A stretch of DNA of 64,000 nucleotides from Myxococcales bacterium. Its GTDB lineage: Bacteria > Myxococcota > UBA727 > VGSZ01. Each line of letters begins with the position of its first letter. Within the stretch, counting starts at the first letter, position 1. A program made the position numbers and the translations under genes. Under the pieces are notes generated by a model. The model had not been told where the DNA came from. It worked only from the letters and a program-made list of their open reading frames with translations, and did not search any database. The stretch is from positions 140,204-204,203 of the forward strand of contig JAHFED010000003.1 of assembly GCA_023248635.1 (NCBI GenBank), in the 5' to 3' direction. Shown here one piece after another: positions 43,657 through 53,403 of this stretch.

Positions 43657-44772
43657 ATGACGACGAGCATCGCCACGCTGCCTGCGCCTCGACCCTTCGC
43701 GCACCGCTCTGCTTTTTTGCTGAACAAGAACGCCCGGGCCGTCACCGACAGCCTGGTCGAGCGCCTCGCCGCCATTGTTCCCGCCGGCGACCTTTTCCTC
43801 TCTCGCACGCTGGAAGACGCCACGGTGTTTGCCCGCGCCATCGCGCGGCGTGGCTACAGCGAGGTCTTCCTCGGCGGCGGCGACGGCACGCTGGTCACGA
43901 CGATGAACCTGCTGCGCCAGCACACGCGCCACGAAGGCTTGCCCATGCCCAAGGTGGGCGTGCTCAAGCTCGGCACCGGCAACGCCATGGCCCGTGCCCT
44001 GGGAGCCCTCTCACCCCTCGTCGATGCCAGCCACATCTTGCAGCGGGGGGCGTCTGAGACCCGCGCTGTCGACTTCGTCGAAACCGACGACGGCCTGCTC
44101 ACCCCTTTTGCCGGCATGGGCTACGACGGCGCTGTCCTCAACGACTACATGTGGCTCAAGAGGAGGGCCCACAACTCGCCCATCACCCGGGCCCTGGCCG
44201 AATCCGTCGGCGGCTATCTCGGCGCCATGCTGCTCAAGAGCGTGCCCGAGGAGCTCAAGTCGCCGCCGACGAACCTGCGCATTGGCTCCTCGCACGACGC
44301 CATCTTCATGCGCCCCGGCGTCAATGGAGCGCCCGACGAAGAGGTCGTCGTCCCCGCGGGAACGCCCTTGTTCGAGGGACGTGCGGGCACGGTCTGCGTC
44401 GGATCGATCCCCTTCTTCGGCTTCGGCTTCACCATGTTCCCCTTCGCGATGACCAAGCCCGGATACGTGCAGGTCCGCGTCGTCGGCGCTCCCCTGCCCG
44501 CCATCTTGGCCAACCTCTATCCCAAGGTGTGGAAGGGATCGTGGCGCCATCCCAAGTTGCTCGACTTCCTGGTGAAGGACGTCGAAGTGCAGAGCGACCG
44601 GCCCTTGCCCTACCAAATCGGTGGCGACGCCGGCGGCCGCCAGACCAACTTGAAGTTCAAGGTTTCCCAGCAGCCCGTGATGATGACTTCCTTGGGCGAG
44701 CGCCTGGTGCCTGCGGGCCACACCGTCGTGCAGTTCGGACCCGCGCGCATGCTGCTGCGCCTGCCCCGCTGA
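43657..44772 (+). CDS. diacylglycerol/lipid kinase family protein
   Basis: 371 aa. DAGK catalytic fold: 'FLLNKNARAVTDSLVERL', 'EVFLGGGDGTLVTTMN' (nucleotide-binding GGGDGT) and 'VLKLGTGNAMARAL', which corresponds to the 'GTGNDFAR' motif. The middle part holds 'PFAGMGYDGAVLNDYM', the 'G-D/G-Y' segment of the lipid-binding domain. Likely phosphorylates diacylglycerol or a sphingoid-type lipid at the membrane. A TAGAAC box stands six bases before the ATG. Confidence 0.85.
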   Translation: MTTSIATLPAPRPFAHRSAFLLNKNARAVTDSLVERLAAIVPAGDLFLSRTLEDATVFARAIARRGYSEVFLGGGDGTLVTTMNLLRQHTRHEGLPMPKVGVLKLGTGNAMARALGALSPLVDASHILQRGASETRAVDFVETDDGLLTPFAGMGYDGAVLNDYMWLKRRAHNSPITRALAESVGGYLGAMLLKSVPEELKSPPTNLRIGSSHDAIFMRPGVNGAPDEEVVVPAGTPLFEGRAGTVCVGSIPFFGFGFTMFPFAMTKPGYVQVRVVGAPLPAILANLYPKVWKGSWRHPKLLDFLVKDVEVQSDRPLPYQIGGDAGGRQTNLKFKVSQQPVMMTSLGERLVPAGHTVVQFGPARMLLRLPR

Positions 44773-44801
44773 TCGGGCCTGACGTTCACGGGCGGCAAGG
44801 T

Positions 44802-44807
44802 TAGGCT
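44802..44807 (+). promoter_or_regulatory. putative -10 element with possible -35, leaderless ferredoxin start
   Basis: TAGGCT, five bases, then GTG at 44813. CTGACG at 44779-44784 could be a -35 with a 17-base spacer, the best-looking pair of the series. Confidence 0.45.
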
Positions 44808-44812
44808 CGGCC

Positions 44813-45106
44813 GTGGCCACGCTCATCGTCGACGACTGCATCAACTGTGGGGCCTGTGAGCCCGCGTGTCCCAACCAGGCCATCAAGGCCGGCGAGGCCA
44901 TGTTCGTCATCGATCCCCGGCGTTGCACCGAGTGCGTGGGCTTTTACGAGCGTGAGCAGTGCGCCTCGGTGTGCCCCACCGATGCTTGCCTGCCCGATCC
45001 CGATCGCGTCGAAGAAGAACCCGTGCTGATCGGGCGCGCGCGCCGGCTGCATCCCAAGAAGGACTTCGGCGTGCAGTTCCCCTCCCGCTTCCGCGCCGGA
45101 TCCTGA
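44813..45106 (+). CDS. YfhL-like 2[4Fe-4S] ferredoxin
   Basis: 97 aa. First cluster motif 'CINCGACEPACP', second 'CTECVGFYEREQCASVCP' with the long insertion between the second and third Cys typical of the YfhL/Alvin-type ferredoxins. Carries electrons in the cytoplasm. The short C-terminal tail is basic. Start GTG, probably leaderless. Confidence 0.92.
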   Translation: MATLIVDDCINCGACEPACPNQAIKAGEAMFVIDPRRCTECVGFYEREQCASVCPTDACLPDPDRVEEEPVLIGRARRLHPKKDFGVQFPSRFRAGS

Positions 45107-45143
45107 TTTCTGCGCTCTGGCAGCTGGTGGGATAACAGGGCCC

Positions 45144-45764
45144 ATGTCCAGAGGCCGCTTCTACGTCGTCGAAGGTGCTGATGGCGTCGGCTCCAGCACG
45201 CAGTGCGTCAAGCTGGTCGAGCGTCTGACGAGGTCGAAGCGCACGGTGCACCTCACCGCCGAACCCTCGAGCGGACCCATCGGCAAAGTGATCCGCCTGC
45301 TGCTGGGAGGCGACCGCTCGCGCCAGGCCATTCACCGCGAGCTGGCCCTGCTCTTTGCCGCCGATCGCCTCGATCATGTGGCCAGAGAGATCGAGCCCCG
45401 GCTGCACGAAGGCATCGACGTCGTCAGCGATCGCTATGTGCTCTCGAGCCTCGTGTATCAGTCCCTCGATCTGCCCATCGAATGGGTGCGCGAGCTCAAC
45501 AAGCATGCGCCCCCCGCCGACGCCACCGTGCTCATCTCCCTGCCCCTCGACGACGCCTGGACGCGCTTGGAGCAACGCATCGCCGAGGGCACGCCCCGCG
45601 AGGTCTTCGATGTGCGCACGACCCAAAGTCGCATCCACGCCGAGTACGGCCGGCTCGCGCGGCGCATGAACGGCGCCATCGTCGTCGACGGCGTGGGCAG
45701 TCCTGATGTCGTCGCTGCCCGGGTCGAGGACGCTCTGCGGGCCACCAACTGCTGGCCGCGGTGA
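45144..45764 (+). CDS. tmk: thymidylate kinase with altered P-loop
   Basis: 206 aa. dTMP to dTDP. 'RFYVVEGADGVGSSTQ' is the P-loop, but the invariant Walker Lys is replaced by Ser (GSST instead of GKST). The rest is orthodox: 'TAEPSSGPIGKVIRLLL' (the TREPxxxxxG motif), 'LFAADRLDHV' (DRxxH) and 'VVSDRYVLSSLVYQS' (DRY). A small group of deltaproteobacterial Tmk proteins may share Thr/Ser here, as far as I recall. The TGA overlaps the GTG of folP (GTGA). Confidence 0.88.
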   Translation: MSRGRFYVVEGADGVGSSTQCVKLVERLTRSKRTVHLTAEPSSGPIGKVIRLLLGGDRSRQAIHRELALLFAADRLDHVAREIEPRLHEGIDVVSDRYVLSSLVYQSLDLPIEWVRELNKHAPPADATVLISLPLDDAWTRLEQRIAEGTPREVFDVRTTQSRIHAEYGRLARRMNGAIVVDGVGSPDVVAARVEDALRATNCWPR

Positions 45765-46597
45765 GGACCCCACTGCACTGCGGGGATCGCAGCCTGCTGC
45801 TGGGCTCGCGCACCTTCGTGATGGGCATCGTGAACGTCACGCCGGACTCCTTCTCCGACGGCGGCGCCTTCATGCTGGCTGCTGACGCCGTCGATCATGG
45901 CCTGCGCTTGCTCGCGGAGGGCGCTGATGTGCTCGACATCGGCGGAGAGTCCACCAGGCCCGGGGCCGACGCCGTCGACGTCGACGTCGAGCTGCAGCGG
46001 GTCTTGCCCGTGATCGAAGGGCTCGCGGCGCGCGGGGTGAAAAACATCTCCATCGACACCCGCCACGCCGTCGTAGCTGGCGCCGCCCTCGCTGCGGGTG
46101 CCGCGTGGATCAACGACGTTTCCGCCCTCGACGACGACGGCATGATCGAGGTCGCGCGCGCTGCTCAAGCCCTGGTCTTGATGCACTGGCGCAAGGCGCC
46201 CGGCGATCACCTGCAAGATCACGTCGCCTACGACGACGTCGTCGCTGAGGTGGGATCCTTCCTCAGGTCCCGGGTCGCTCGGGCCTGCGCCGGGGGCATC
46301 GAGGCCGCCCGCATCGTCGTCGACCCTGGCCTGGGCTTTGGCAAAGGCGTCGACGACAACCTGCAGCTGCTGGCCCACGCACGGGCCTTTGCGGGCCTCG
46401 GCGGGGTGTTGGTGGGGGCCTCGCGCAAACGCTTTCTGGGCGTGCTGGCCGGCCGGACCGGGGCCCGCGACCGCGACGACGCCTCGGTGGGCGCAGCCTG
46501 TGCGGCGGCCTGGGCCGGGGCCGACCTCGTGCGGGTGCACGCCGTGCGCGCCACCGTCGATGCGCTCAAAGTCGTCGACGCCGTGCTGCGCAGCTGA
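45761..46597 (+). CDS. folP: dihydropteroate synthase
   Basis: 278 aa from GTG, coupled to tmk. Condenses DHPP with p-aminobenzoate in folate synthesis. Signatures 'VMGIVNVTPDSFSDGG', 'ADVLDIGGESTRPGAD', 'ISIDTRHAVVAG', 'AWINDVSAL', 'IVVDPGLGFGKGVDDN', 'VLVGASRKRFLG' and 'GADLVRVHAVRATVDAL'. The 'LVLMHWRKAPGDH' segment has Trp-Arg-Lys in place of the usual 'MHMRGTP', a small variation in a substrate loop. Folate and dTTP synthesis are thus paired in one transcript. Confidence 0.94.
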   Translation: MRTPLHCGDRSLLLGSRTFVMGIVNVTPDSFSDGGAFMLAADAVDHGLRLLAEGADVLDIGGESTRPGADAVDVDVELQRVLPVIEGLAARGVKNISIDTRHAVVAGAALAAGAAWINDVSALDDDGMIEVARAAQALVLMHWRKAPGDHLQDHVAYDDVVAEVGSFLRSRVARACAGGIEAARIVVDPGLGFGKGVDDNLQLLAHARAFAGLGGVLVGASRKRFLGVLAGRTGARDRDDASVGAACAAAWAGADLVRVHAVRATVDALKVVDAVLRS

Positions 46598-46707
46598 TCC
46601 ATTGGTCGCTCCGGGTCGCTTCTCACTGACGCGGAAGCGAGCAGTCACAGAGAAGCGCCCCTGCGCCACTCCGGCTGATCCCCCTACGAACTTCAGGCCG
46701 ACGGCAT

Positions 46708-46713
46708 TAGGCC
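46708..46713 (+). promoter_or_regulatory. putative -10 element, leaderless start of the TDO-like gene
   Basis: TAGGCC, six bases (GGGACC), then ATG at 46720; no Shine-Dalgarno. Confidence 0.35.
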
Positions 46714-46719
46714 GGGACC

Positions 46720-47403
46720 ATGGCCAACGGCGAGACCGACTACGAGCGCTACATTCGCACGACGGAGCTGCTCGCGCTGCAGAAGAAGACGACGTCGTTG
46801 GCCAATCCTGACGAGCTGTTTTTTCAGTGCATCCACCAATCGATGGAGCTCTGGTTCAAGGTCGCCGCCTTCGAGATTGAAAAGATCGCGCGCTTCATCG
46901 ACGGCGACGACTTCGAACGCGCCAGCTGGCATCTGCGCCGCACCGCCATGATGCTCGACCACGTCGGCGAGGGCTTGCCCATCCTCGAGACCCTGGCACC
47001 CGCCGACTACCACGAGATTCGGCTGGCCCTCGGCCGTGGATCGGGCCAGGACAGCCCAGGGTTCAACGTCCTGCTCGAGGAGCTGCCCCGCCTGTGGGCG
47101 CCCTTCGAACGGGCGCTCGAGCGCCACCAGCTCGAGCTGCTCGCCATCTGGAAGACCCCCCACGCCGACAAGCACCAGGCGCTCTTTCGCCTCGCCCAGG
47201 GCTACCTGCAGCTCGACGAAGCTTTTCAGCGCTTCCGCTACGACCACCTCCAACTCGCGCGCCGGGAAATCGGTCTCGCGGTGAAGTCCCTCAAGGGCGT
47301 CCCCGCGCGCAACCTGGAGCAGGGTGTATTGAAGCCGACGTATCCGGCACTTTGGACCGTCATTGAAGAGCTCACGATCTCAACCAACCCCGTCTACGGC
47401 TAA
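46720..47403 (+). CDS. tryptophan 2,3-dioxygenase-like heme protein
   Basis: 227 aa, shorter than the 270-400 of true TDO. N-terminal 'DELFFQCIHQSMELWFKVAA' keeps the distal His (H39) and the HQxxELWFK signature; 'IRLALGRGSGQDSPGF' keeps the GSG helix; 'FQRFRYDHLQLARREIG' keeps the probable heme-ligand His. The 'GTGGSSG' substrate loop that normally follows is absent and replaced by 'LKGVPARNLEQG'. So heme binding is likely, and tryptophan oxidation uncertain. No kynurenine pathway gene is near. Confidence 0.75.
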   Translation: MANGETDYERYIRTTELLALQKKTTSLANPDELFFQCIHQSMELWFKVAAFEIEKIARFIDGDDFERASWHLRRTAMMLDHVGEGLPILETLAPADYHEIRLALGRGSGQDSPGFNVLLEELPRLWAPFERALERHQLELLAIWKTPHADKHQALFRLAQGYLQLDEAFQRFRYDHLQLARREIGLAVKSLKGVPARNLEQGVLKPTYPALWTVIEELTISTNPVYG

Positions 47404-47438
47404 CGGCGGCAGCCCGCTGCTCCGCTGCCTATTTTTCG

Positions 47439-47618
47439 ATGAAGAAAAAGCCGAAACGACGCAAGAAAAAGAAGCCGAAGAAGAAGGCGAAGTCGCGGCG
47501 TGCTCGGGTCAAGGTGCACAAAGGTCCCTTTCAGATCGAGCTGCCCCTGCAGTTGCCCCTCTTTCCGCTGACGTCGTCGGCTCCCCCAAGGGGCGAAGAA
47601 CTCGCGAGGCCGGCGTGA
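47439..47618 (+). CDS. small Lys/Arg-rich protein, 59 aa
   Basis: Starts 'MKKKPKRRKKKKPKKKAKSR', then a short hydrophobic beta-like part ('HKGPFQIELPLQLPLFPL') and 'SSAPPRGEELARPA'. The first 20 codons use A-rich Lys codons unlike the genome. No Shine-Dalgarno is visible. It ends 19 bases before the GTG of the tubulin-like gene. The strongly basic tail could bind nucleic acid or acidic protein tails. Coding is plausible because the composition is far from random for this GC content, but not certain. Confidence 0.45.
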   Translation: MKKKPKRRKKKKPKKKAKSRRARVKVHKGPFQIELPLQLPLFPLTSSAPPRGEELARPA

Positions 47619-47625
47619 GGGCCGG

Positions 47626-47631
47626 TAGCCT
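47626..47631 (+). promoter_or_regulatory. putative -10 element, leaderless start of the tubulin-like gene
   Basis: TAGCCT, six bases (GAGGAC), then GTG at 47638. The GAGG in this gap could instead be a ribosome site, so the case is weaker than others. Confidence 0.3.
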
Positions 47632-47637
47632 GAGGAC

Positions 47638-49311
47638 GTGACCATCGAGGCCCGCTCTCTGGATTTGTGCGCCGTCGGCCTCGGCCAGGCCGGCGGTTGG
47701 TTGGCCGCAGAGTGGCGTCGTCGTGGCTACCGGGCCCTGGTCTTGAACACCGCCAAGAGCGATCTGCGTGGGCTCTCGGGCAAACAAGCCGGGGTCGAGG
47801 TGCCCGAGCAAGACCAGCTGCACATCGCCGTCGACGGCGCCGACGGAGCCGGCCGCGATCCCGCCTGGGGGCGACGCTGCGTGCGGGAGCACGAGACCCT
47901 GATCCGCGAGACGGTGCAAAAGCAACTCGGCGGCGCCGACGCTCTGCTGCTGATGGCGGGCCTCGGCGGCGGCACCGGCAGCGCCGTCGACGAGCTGGTC
48001 GCCGTGCTCGAGCCCCTCGAGATCCCGATCCTCGTGCTGTGCACCCTGCCCTCCGACGGCGAAAGCGGCATTGCCAAGGTCAACGCGGTGCGGGCCGCCG
48101 ACGCCATCACGCGCCAGCAGCTGGCGGGTCGCTTCTTCGTCGACAACGGCCGCCTGCTCGAAGCCTTCCCCAACGTCGACGTCGTTTCCTATTTTCAGAA
48201 GGTCAACGCGCGCGTGTTGCAGCCCCTCGACGACCTCAACCGCTTGAACGCGCGCGAGGATCTGTGGAGCCTGCAGTCCTTCGACGGCGAAGACCTGCGC
48301 AAGGTGCTCTTGTCCTCGGGAGCGCTGCTGATCCACAGCGCGCGCTTGAAGGACGGGCCCCTCGCCGTCACCGACTTCACCGAGGCCGCCGCCAAGTGTG
48401 TCGATGGCGGCGAATTCCTGGCGCGCGGCACCGAGCTCAGCCAGGTGGCCTACCTCGCCGTCGTCGTCGCCGGCCCCGAACGGGCGCTGAAAGCCACGCC
48501 CATGCATGTGTTCGAAGAGACGGCGCTCGCGCTGAAAAAGCAGACCAACGGCGGCGCCGTTTTTCAAGGCCTCTATGTGACGCCCGACGACCAGCCCCTG
48601 CGCGTGAGCCTGCTGGCGTCGTCGTTGGCCATGCCCAAGCGCGTGATCGCGCTGGTGCAACGCGCCACCGACGAAGGCGAAACCCTGGCCCGCAAGATTG
48701 CGGTGGACCTGCCGGGTCTCGAGACCTCGGCCCTCGCGAGCTTGAACCTCTTTCGCGGTCCCCGCCGAGCCCCGTCGTTGCCCCCCCAGATGGCGCCGTC
48801 GACGTCGTTGCCGGCGATGCCTGCGCGCGCGGCCCCCCCGATGGAGCTGGCGTCGATGGTCATCCCCCCCACCATGGTCGGCAAGCCGGGCGCGGTCAGC
48901 CTGGACAGCTCACAGCTGCCGAACCTCCCCGACGAGCTGCAGCCTTCGCCGTCGCTGGTCCGGGCGATCCCTCGCTTCCGCGCAGCTGCTCCCCTGACCG
49001 TCGAAGGCGCAGACATCCTTTCCTCCCTGCCCAGTCTCTTGGGCGGGCCCGAGGCCGAAGCTGCAGAGATCGTCGCGAATTATCGGGCTGGCGATCGCAA
49101 GACCAAAGAGCGCATCGGCAAGAAGCTCCTCGAGGACAGCCGCGCCCCCGATGTGCAGGTCCGCCTCGTGGCCGTGATGTCGATGGTGCCCCTGAAGGAG
49201 ATCGCCTTTCGCCGGGCCCTCACCCGCTGCAGCAGCGACGACAACGAGGAGCTTCGCAAGTTGGCCCTCAGCGGCCTCGAGGCTCTCGCAGGCCTCCCCG
49301 GCGGCGACTGA
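47638..49311 (+). CDS. FtsZ/tubulin-superfamily protein with C-terminal helical-repeat region
   Basis: 557 aa. The N-terminal ~330 residues follow the tubulin/FtsZ GTPase order: glycine loop 'CAVGLGQAGGWLA', 'YRALVLNTAKSDLRGL' (cf. FtsZ 'VNTDAQAL'), and the tubulin signature 'LLMAGLGGGTGSAVDEL' at residues 104-120, then 'PILVLCTLPSD'. A Pro/Met/Ser-rich linker (residues ~370-450) and a C-terminal ~100 residues resembling HEAT repeats ('VQVRLVAVMSMVPLKEIAFR', 'ELRKLALSGLEALAGL') follow. It is not the cell-division FtsZ; closest type may be CetZ/FtsZ-like proteins. GTP binding and polymerisation are probable. Confidence 0.72.
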   Translation: MTIEARSLDLCAVGLGQAGGWLAAEWRRRGYRALVLNTAKSDLRGLSGKQAGVEVPEQDQLHIAVDGADGAGRDPAWGRRCVREHETLIRETVQKQLGGADALLLMAGLGGGTGSAVDELVAVLEPLEIPILVLCTLPSDGESGIAKVNAVRAADAITRQQLAGRFFVDNGRLLEAFPNVDVVSYFQKVNARVLQPLDDLNRLNAREDLWSLQSFDGEDLRKVLLSSGALLIHSARLKDGPLAVTDFTEAAAKCVDGGEFLARGTELSQVAYLAVVVAGPERALKATPMHVFEETALALKKQTNGGAVFQGLYVTPDDQPLRVSLLASSLAMPKRVIALVQRATDEGETLARKIAVDLPGLETSALASLNLFRGPRRAPSLPPQMAPSTSLPAMPARAAPPMELASMVIPPTMVGKPGAVSLDSSQLPNLPDELQPSPSLVRAIPRFRAAAPLTVEGADILSSLPSLLGGPEAEAAEIVANYRAGDRKTKERIGKKLLEDSRAPDVQVRLVAVMSMVPLKEIAFRRALTRCSSDDNEELRKLALSGLEALAGLPGGD

Positions 49312-49510
49312 CTGCGATCTGATCCCCTGCGGGAGCGCAGAAAATTGATCGGCCGCGACGACGAAATCCGCTTTGAGATCGGGCGGGTGCTGCTTACGAT
49401 GGCGGCGTTGTTGGTTGGCGGCTCCGGCCGCGTCCCCCCGAAGACCCGTTTGTGCGGTCCCCGGCTCCGGGGGCGCGTGTTCCCTGCCGTCGGGTTCGTT
49501 TGGAGGATTC

Positions 49511-50029
49511 ATGCGCCTGTACCGAAAGATCATTCCGAAGATCGCGCGCGAAGTGGTTCGCACCCTGCACAGCAAGGGCGAGATCGAGGTCGAAGACGGC
49601 CGCATGGACGAAGCGGAGCTCGACCTCGCTGCGGTCATGGTCGAGTACATGAACGAGGAGGAGCGCCTCGTCACCGAGACCAAAGAGACCATGGCGCGCC
49701 GTGGCTTCTCCCAAGACCGCTTTGCCCAGGTGAAGAAGTCCCTGGCCGAGGCCCGCGGCTTCAAGCTGGGCGACGACGGCATCGATTTCGTGCTCGCCCA
49801 GATGCTCGAGGCCCTCTTCAACTCGAAGAACGTCGCCGAGGTCTACGCCGACGACAAAGCGCTGCGCATCTTCTTCAAGACCACGTTCGAGAAGTACACG
49901 GGCGTCGACGAGGAGCTCGACAAAGAGGCTCGTTCGCGCCTCAAGAACCTCCGCGAAGGCACGCCCGAATGGGAGATCGAGTACCCCCGCGTCGTCGCCC
50001 AGCTGAAGCGCCAAAAGGGCCTCACTTAG
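49511..50029 (+). CDS. DUF507 family protein
   Basis: 172 aa. 'MRLYRKIIPKIAREVVRTLH' with 'DEAELDLAAVMVEYMNEEER' matches the DUF507 family found in deltaproteobacteria and Aquificota; entirely helical and charged, function unknown. GGAGG lies five bases before ATG 49511, which also matches the family's usual N-terminus; the frame is open 138 bases further up. A tandem palindrome array begins 16 bp after the stop. Confidence 0.85.
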   Translation: MRLYRKIIPKIAREVVRTLHSKGEIEVEDGRMDEAELDLAAVMVEYMNEEERLVTETKETMARRGFSQDRFAQVKKSLAEARGFKLGDDGIDFVLAQMLEALFNSKNVAEVYADDKALRIFFKTTFEKYTGVDEELDKEARSRLKNLREGTPEWEIEYPRVVAQLKRQKGLT

Positions 50030-50044
50030 CCACCCAGCGAAGGA

Positions 50045-50220
50045 CTTTGCGCCGTGCCAACGGCGCAAAGCAGGAAGCACTTTGAGCCGTGCCAACGGCG
50101 CAAAGCAGGAAGCACTTTGAGCCGTGCCAACGGCGCAAAGCAGGAAGCACTTGAGCCGTGCCAACGGCGCAAAGCAGGAAGCACTTTGAGCCGTGCCAAC
50201 GGCTCAAAGCAGGAGCACAG
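50045..50220. repeat. tandem array of family 2 palindromes, 35-bp unit
   Basis: Unit GCCGTGCCAACGGCGCAAAG plus CAGGAAGCACTTTGA; units start at 50051, 50086, 50121 (34 bp), 50155 and 50190 (truncated). The first arm pair CTTTGCGCCGT-GCCA-ACGGCGCAAAG is perfect; in the middle units CTTTGAGCCGT leaves one mismatch; in the last unit the right arm has changed to ACGGCTCAAAG, restoring perfect pairing. No unique spacers, so not CRISPR. Confidence 0.88.
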
Positions 50221-50513
50221 TGCCGGGCTGCGCCGGCTTCGTCCTCCGCTTGGTGCGGCCGGGTTTCCGCCTCGCTTCGCTCGCCATCGTTGCGCGAGAC
50301 GACGACGGCAACGTGAAAGGGCCTCCCTTTCTCGTGTAGGACACTCGGCACGCCACCCCAAAAAGCGAAAATCTTGATGGCGACGTCGTCTGCGCCGTAT
50401 TCAGTAGCTGTGTCGGCTCTTGGAAGAATGGTGGCCCTCGTGCCCGCTCGGTGTGAGTGTCAGGGGTGCGGGGCGGTTCTGATGCCCCGGGTGCACAGGC
50501 GAAGGACAGGTCA
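50221..50513. other. 293-bp intergenic region upstream of the FHA gene
   Basis: With the array above it makes a 484-bp gap between two plus-strand genes. Overlapping frames on both strands give Arg/Ser-rich translations without family resemblance. AAGGACAGG just before the GTG at 50514 can serve as ribosome site. No terminator with a T-run and no clear promoter is seen. Confidence 0.5.
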
Positions 50514-51446
50514 GTGAGCGACGAACCCAGCAGCGGCTTTGCCCTGCGCTTCATCTCGGGGAAATACCAGGGCGGCGAGTATCCCTTGCCGTCGGAGAAG
50601 GAGATCGTCATCGGCCGCGGCGGTGAGCTCGACATCGTCCTCGTCGAAGACATGGTCTCGCGCAAGCACGCCAAGCTCACGACCCAGCAGGGCAAGATCG
50701 TGATCCAAGATCTCGGCTCCACCAACGGCACCTTCGTCAACGGCGAGAAGATCAAGCGCGCGCGCCTGAAAGAAGGCGACCGCGTGCTCATCGGCACCAG
50801 CATCTTGAAGCTCATCGCCCAGTCAGAATCCTCGAACGTGGGGGCGACGAAAGAGGAGCTCAACGCCGAGCTCGACGCCATCGGTCGGCGACAGCAGCAC
50901 AAGACGGACATCACCTCCGGCGACATCGCCGAGCTGCCCCTGCCCGACATCCTCACGCTGCTGTCGACGAACAAAAAGACCGGTGTGCTGGCGGTGCGCA
51001 ACGAAGACCATGCCGGCCGCGTCTACCTGAAGGGCGGCCGCATTTTCTATGCGATCCTCGACGACAACGATGAGCTCGGCCCCCTCAAGGCCCTCTTTCG
51101 CATGATCGCGCTGGAGTCCGGCACCTATGCTCTCGGCGTGCCGACCGCCGAAGAATTCATGCTGGAGCTCGAAGAGCCGACCGATCAACTCGTCGCCGAC
51201 GCCGTTCGCCAAAGCAACGAATTGCGCGACATCAAGGGCGACCTACCGGAGGTCGAAGACATGTTGATGGTGCCAAAGCCGCTGGGCCCTCAGCTCTCCG
51301 CCCTGCAGGCCGATGAGCTCGACACGTTGCAGCTGGCGCTGAACCTCGGCTTTTTCCAGGCCGTGTTGGACAAGAGCCCCTTCCCCGATCTGCGCACCTG
51401 CCAGGTGGTGAAGAGCCTGATCGAGCGCCAGTACCTCCGCGCCTGA
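50514..51446 (+). CDS. FHA domain protein with DUF4388 (PATAN) domain
   Basis: 310 aa. FHA domain at residues ~10-105 with '[20 protein letters not shown]', 'RKHAKL' and '[15 protein letters not shown]', which binds phospho-threonine. Then a DUF4388/PATAN domain ('[20 protein letters not shown]', '[16 protein letters not shown]') typical of myxobacterial signalling proteins. Likely a cytoplasmic adaptor downstream of Ser/Thr kinases such as the one at 60981-62921. Start GTG 50514; the frame continues to 50457 upstream, but the ribosome site supports 50514. Confidence 0.88.
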   Translation: MSDEPSSGFALRFISGKYQGGEYPLPSEKEIVIGRGGELDIVLVEDMVSRKHAKLTTQQGKIVIQDLGSTNGTFVNGEKIKRARLKEGDRVLIGTSILKLIAQSESSNVGATKEELNAELDAIGRRQQHKTDITSGDIAELPLPDILTLLSTNKKTGVLAVRNEDHAGRVYLKGGRIFYAILDDNDELGPLKALFRMIALESGTYALGVPTAEEFMLELEEPTDQLVADAVRQSNELRDIKGDLPEVEDMLMVPKPLGPQLSALQADELDTLQLALNLGFFQAVLDKSPFPDLRTCQVVKSLIERQYLRA

Positions 51447-51496
51447 TTCTGTGCCCTTGGGGGCGCACTGCTTCCGCTGCGCTCGCACAGAAAAAG

Positions 51497-51527
51497 AAAA
51501 AGGCGACGTCGTCGACGTCGCCTTTTT
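51497..51527. terminator. bidirectional intrinsic terminator between convergent genes
   Basis: AAAAAGGCGACGTC-GTC-GACGTCGCCTTTTT: 14-bp perfect stem with A-run and T-run on the two sides, so it can stop transcription from both the FHA gene and the (GE)n lipoprotein gene. Confidence 0.9.
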
Positions 51528-51555
51528 CTGCGCAAGCGCGCGGGCTCGGGGCCGT

Positions 51556-53091
<1,536 letters not shown>

Positions 53092-53403
53092 GGGATCTCC
53101 TTCAACACGTCTGGACCAACGAAAAACAACCAAGGCAAAAGAACAGATGGCGCCCGGTCAGATGTGCGTGGAACGCACACCAAACCAGAGACAGGGCGAC
53201 CACAAGCACAAGGCGCGCCTGCGTGGTGATCGACGCCACGAACAGGTGGGGGTGTGCCACGCGATCTGGCGTCCTGCTAGAGGTTTCCTGCCGGTTGCCT
53301 GCGCAACGGAACGCGAACGCGCGCGCGTGGTGCCGTCCCAAGGACACAGAGCGCGCACTTCGTTTGTTGTGCCTCGATCTCTCCTTCCCTAGGTTCGGTT
53401 CCC
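53092..53403. other. 312-bp divergent intergenic region (lipoprotein / PBP1A)
   Basis: No gene seen. A perfect inverted repeat GTGCGT-GGA-ACGCAC at 53164-53178 could be an operator. TAGGTT at 53390-53395 lies eight bases before the PBP1A ATG and may be a -10 box; the minus-strand gene has a normal AAGGAG ribosome site, so its promoter should lie further inside the region. No -35 was assigned. Confidence 0.5.
53164..53178. promoter_or_regulatory. inverted repeat, possible operator
   Basis: GTGCGT-GGA-ACGCAC, six-base perfect arms with a three-base centre, about 73 bp from the lipoprotein start and 226 bp from the PBP1A start. No adjacent regulator gene. Confidence 0.3.

Noticed and set aside
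43170..43841. 223-codon minus-strand frame across repeat copy B
   Set aside because: The translation follows the repeat in one of its frames and then junk; copies A and C in the same phase give no conserved protein.
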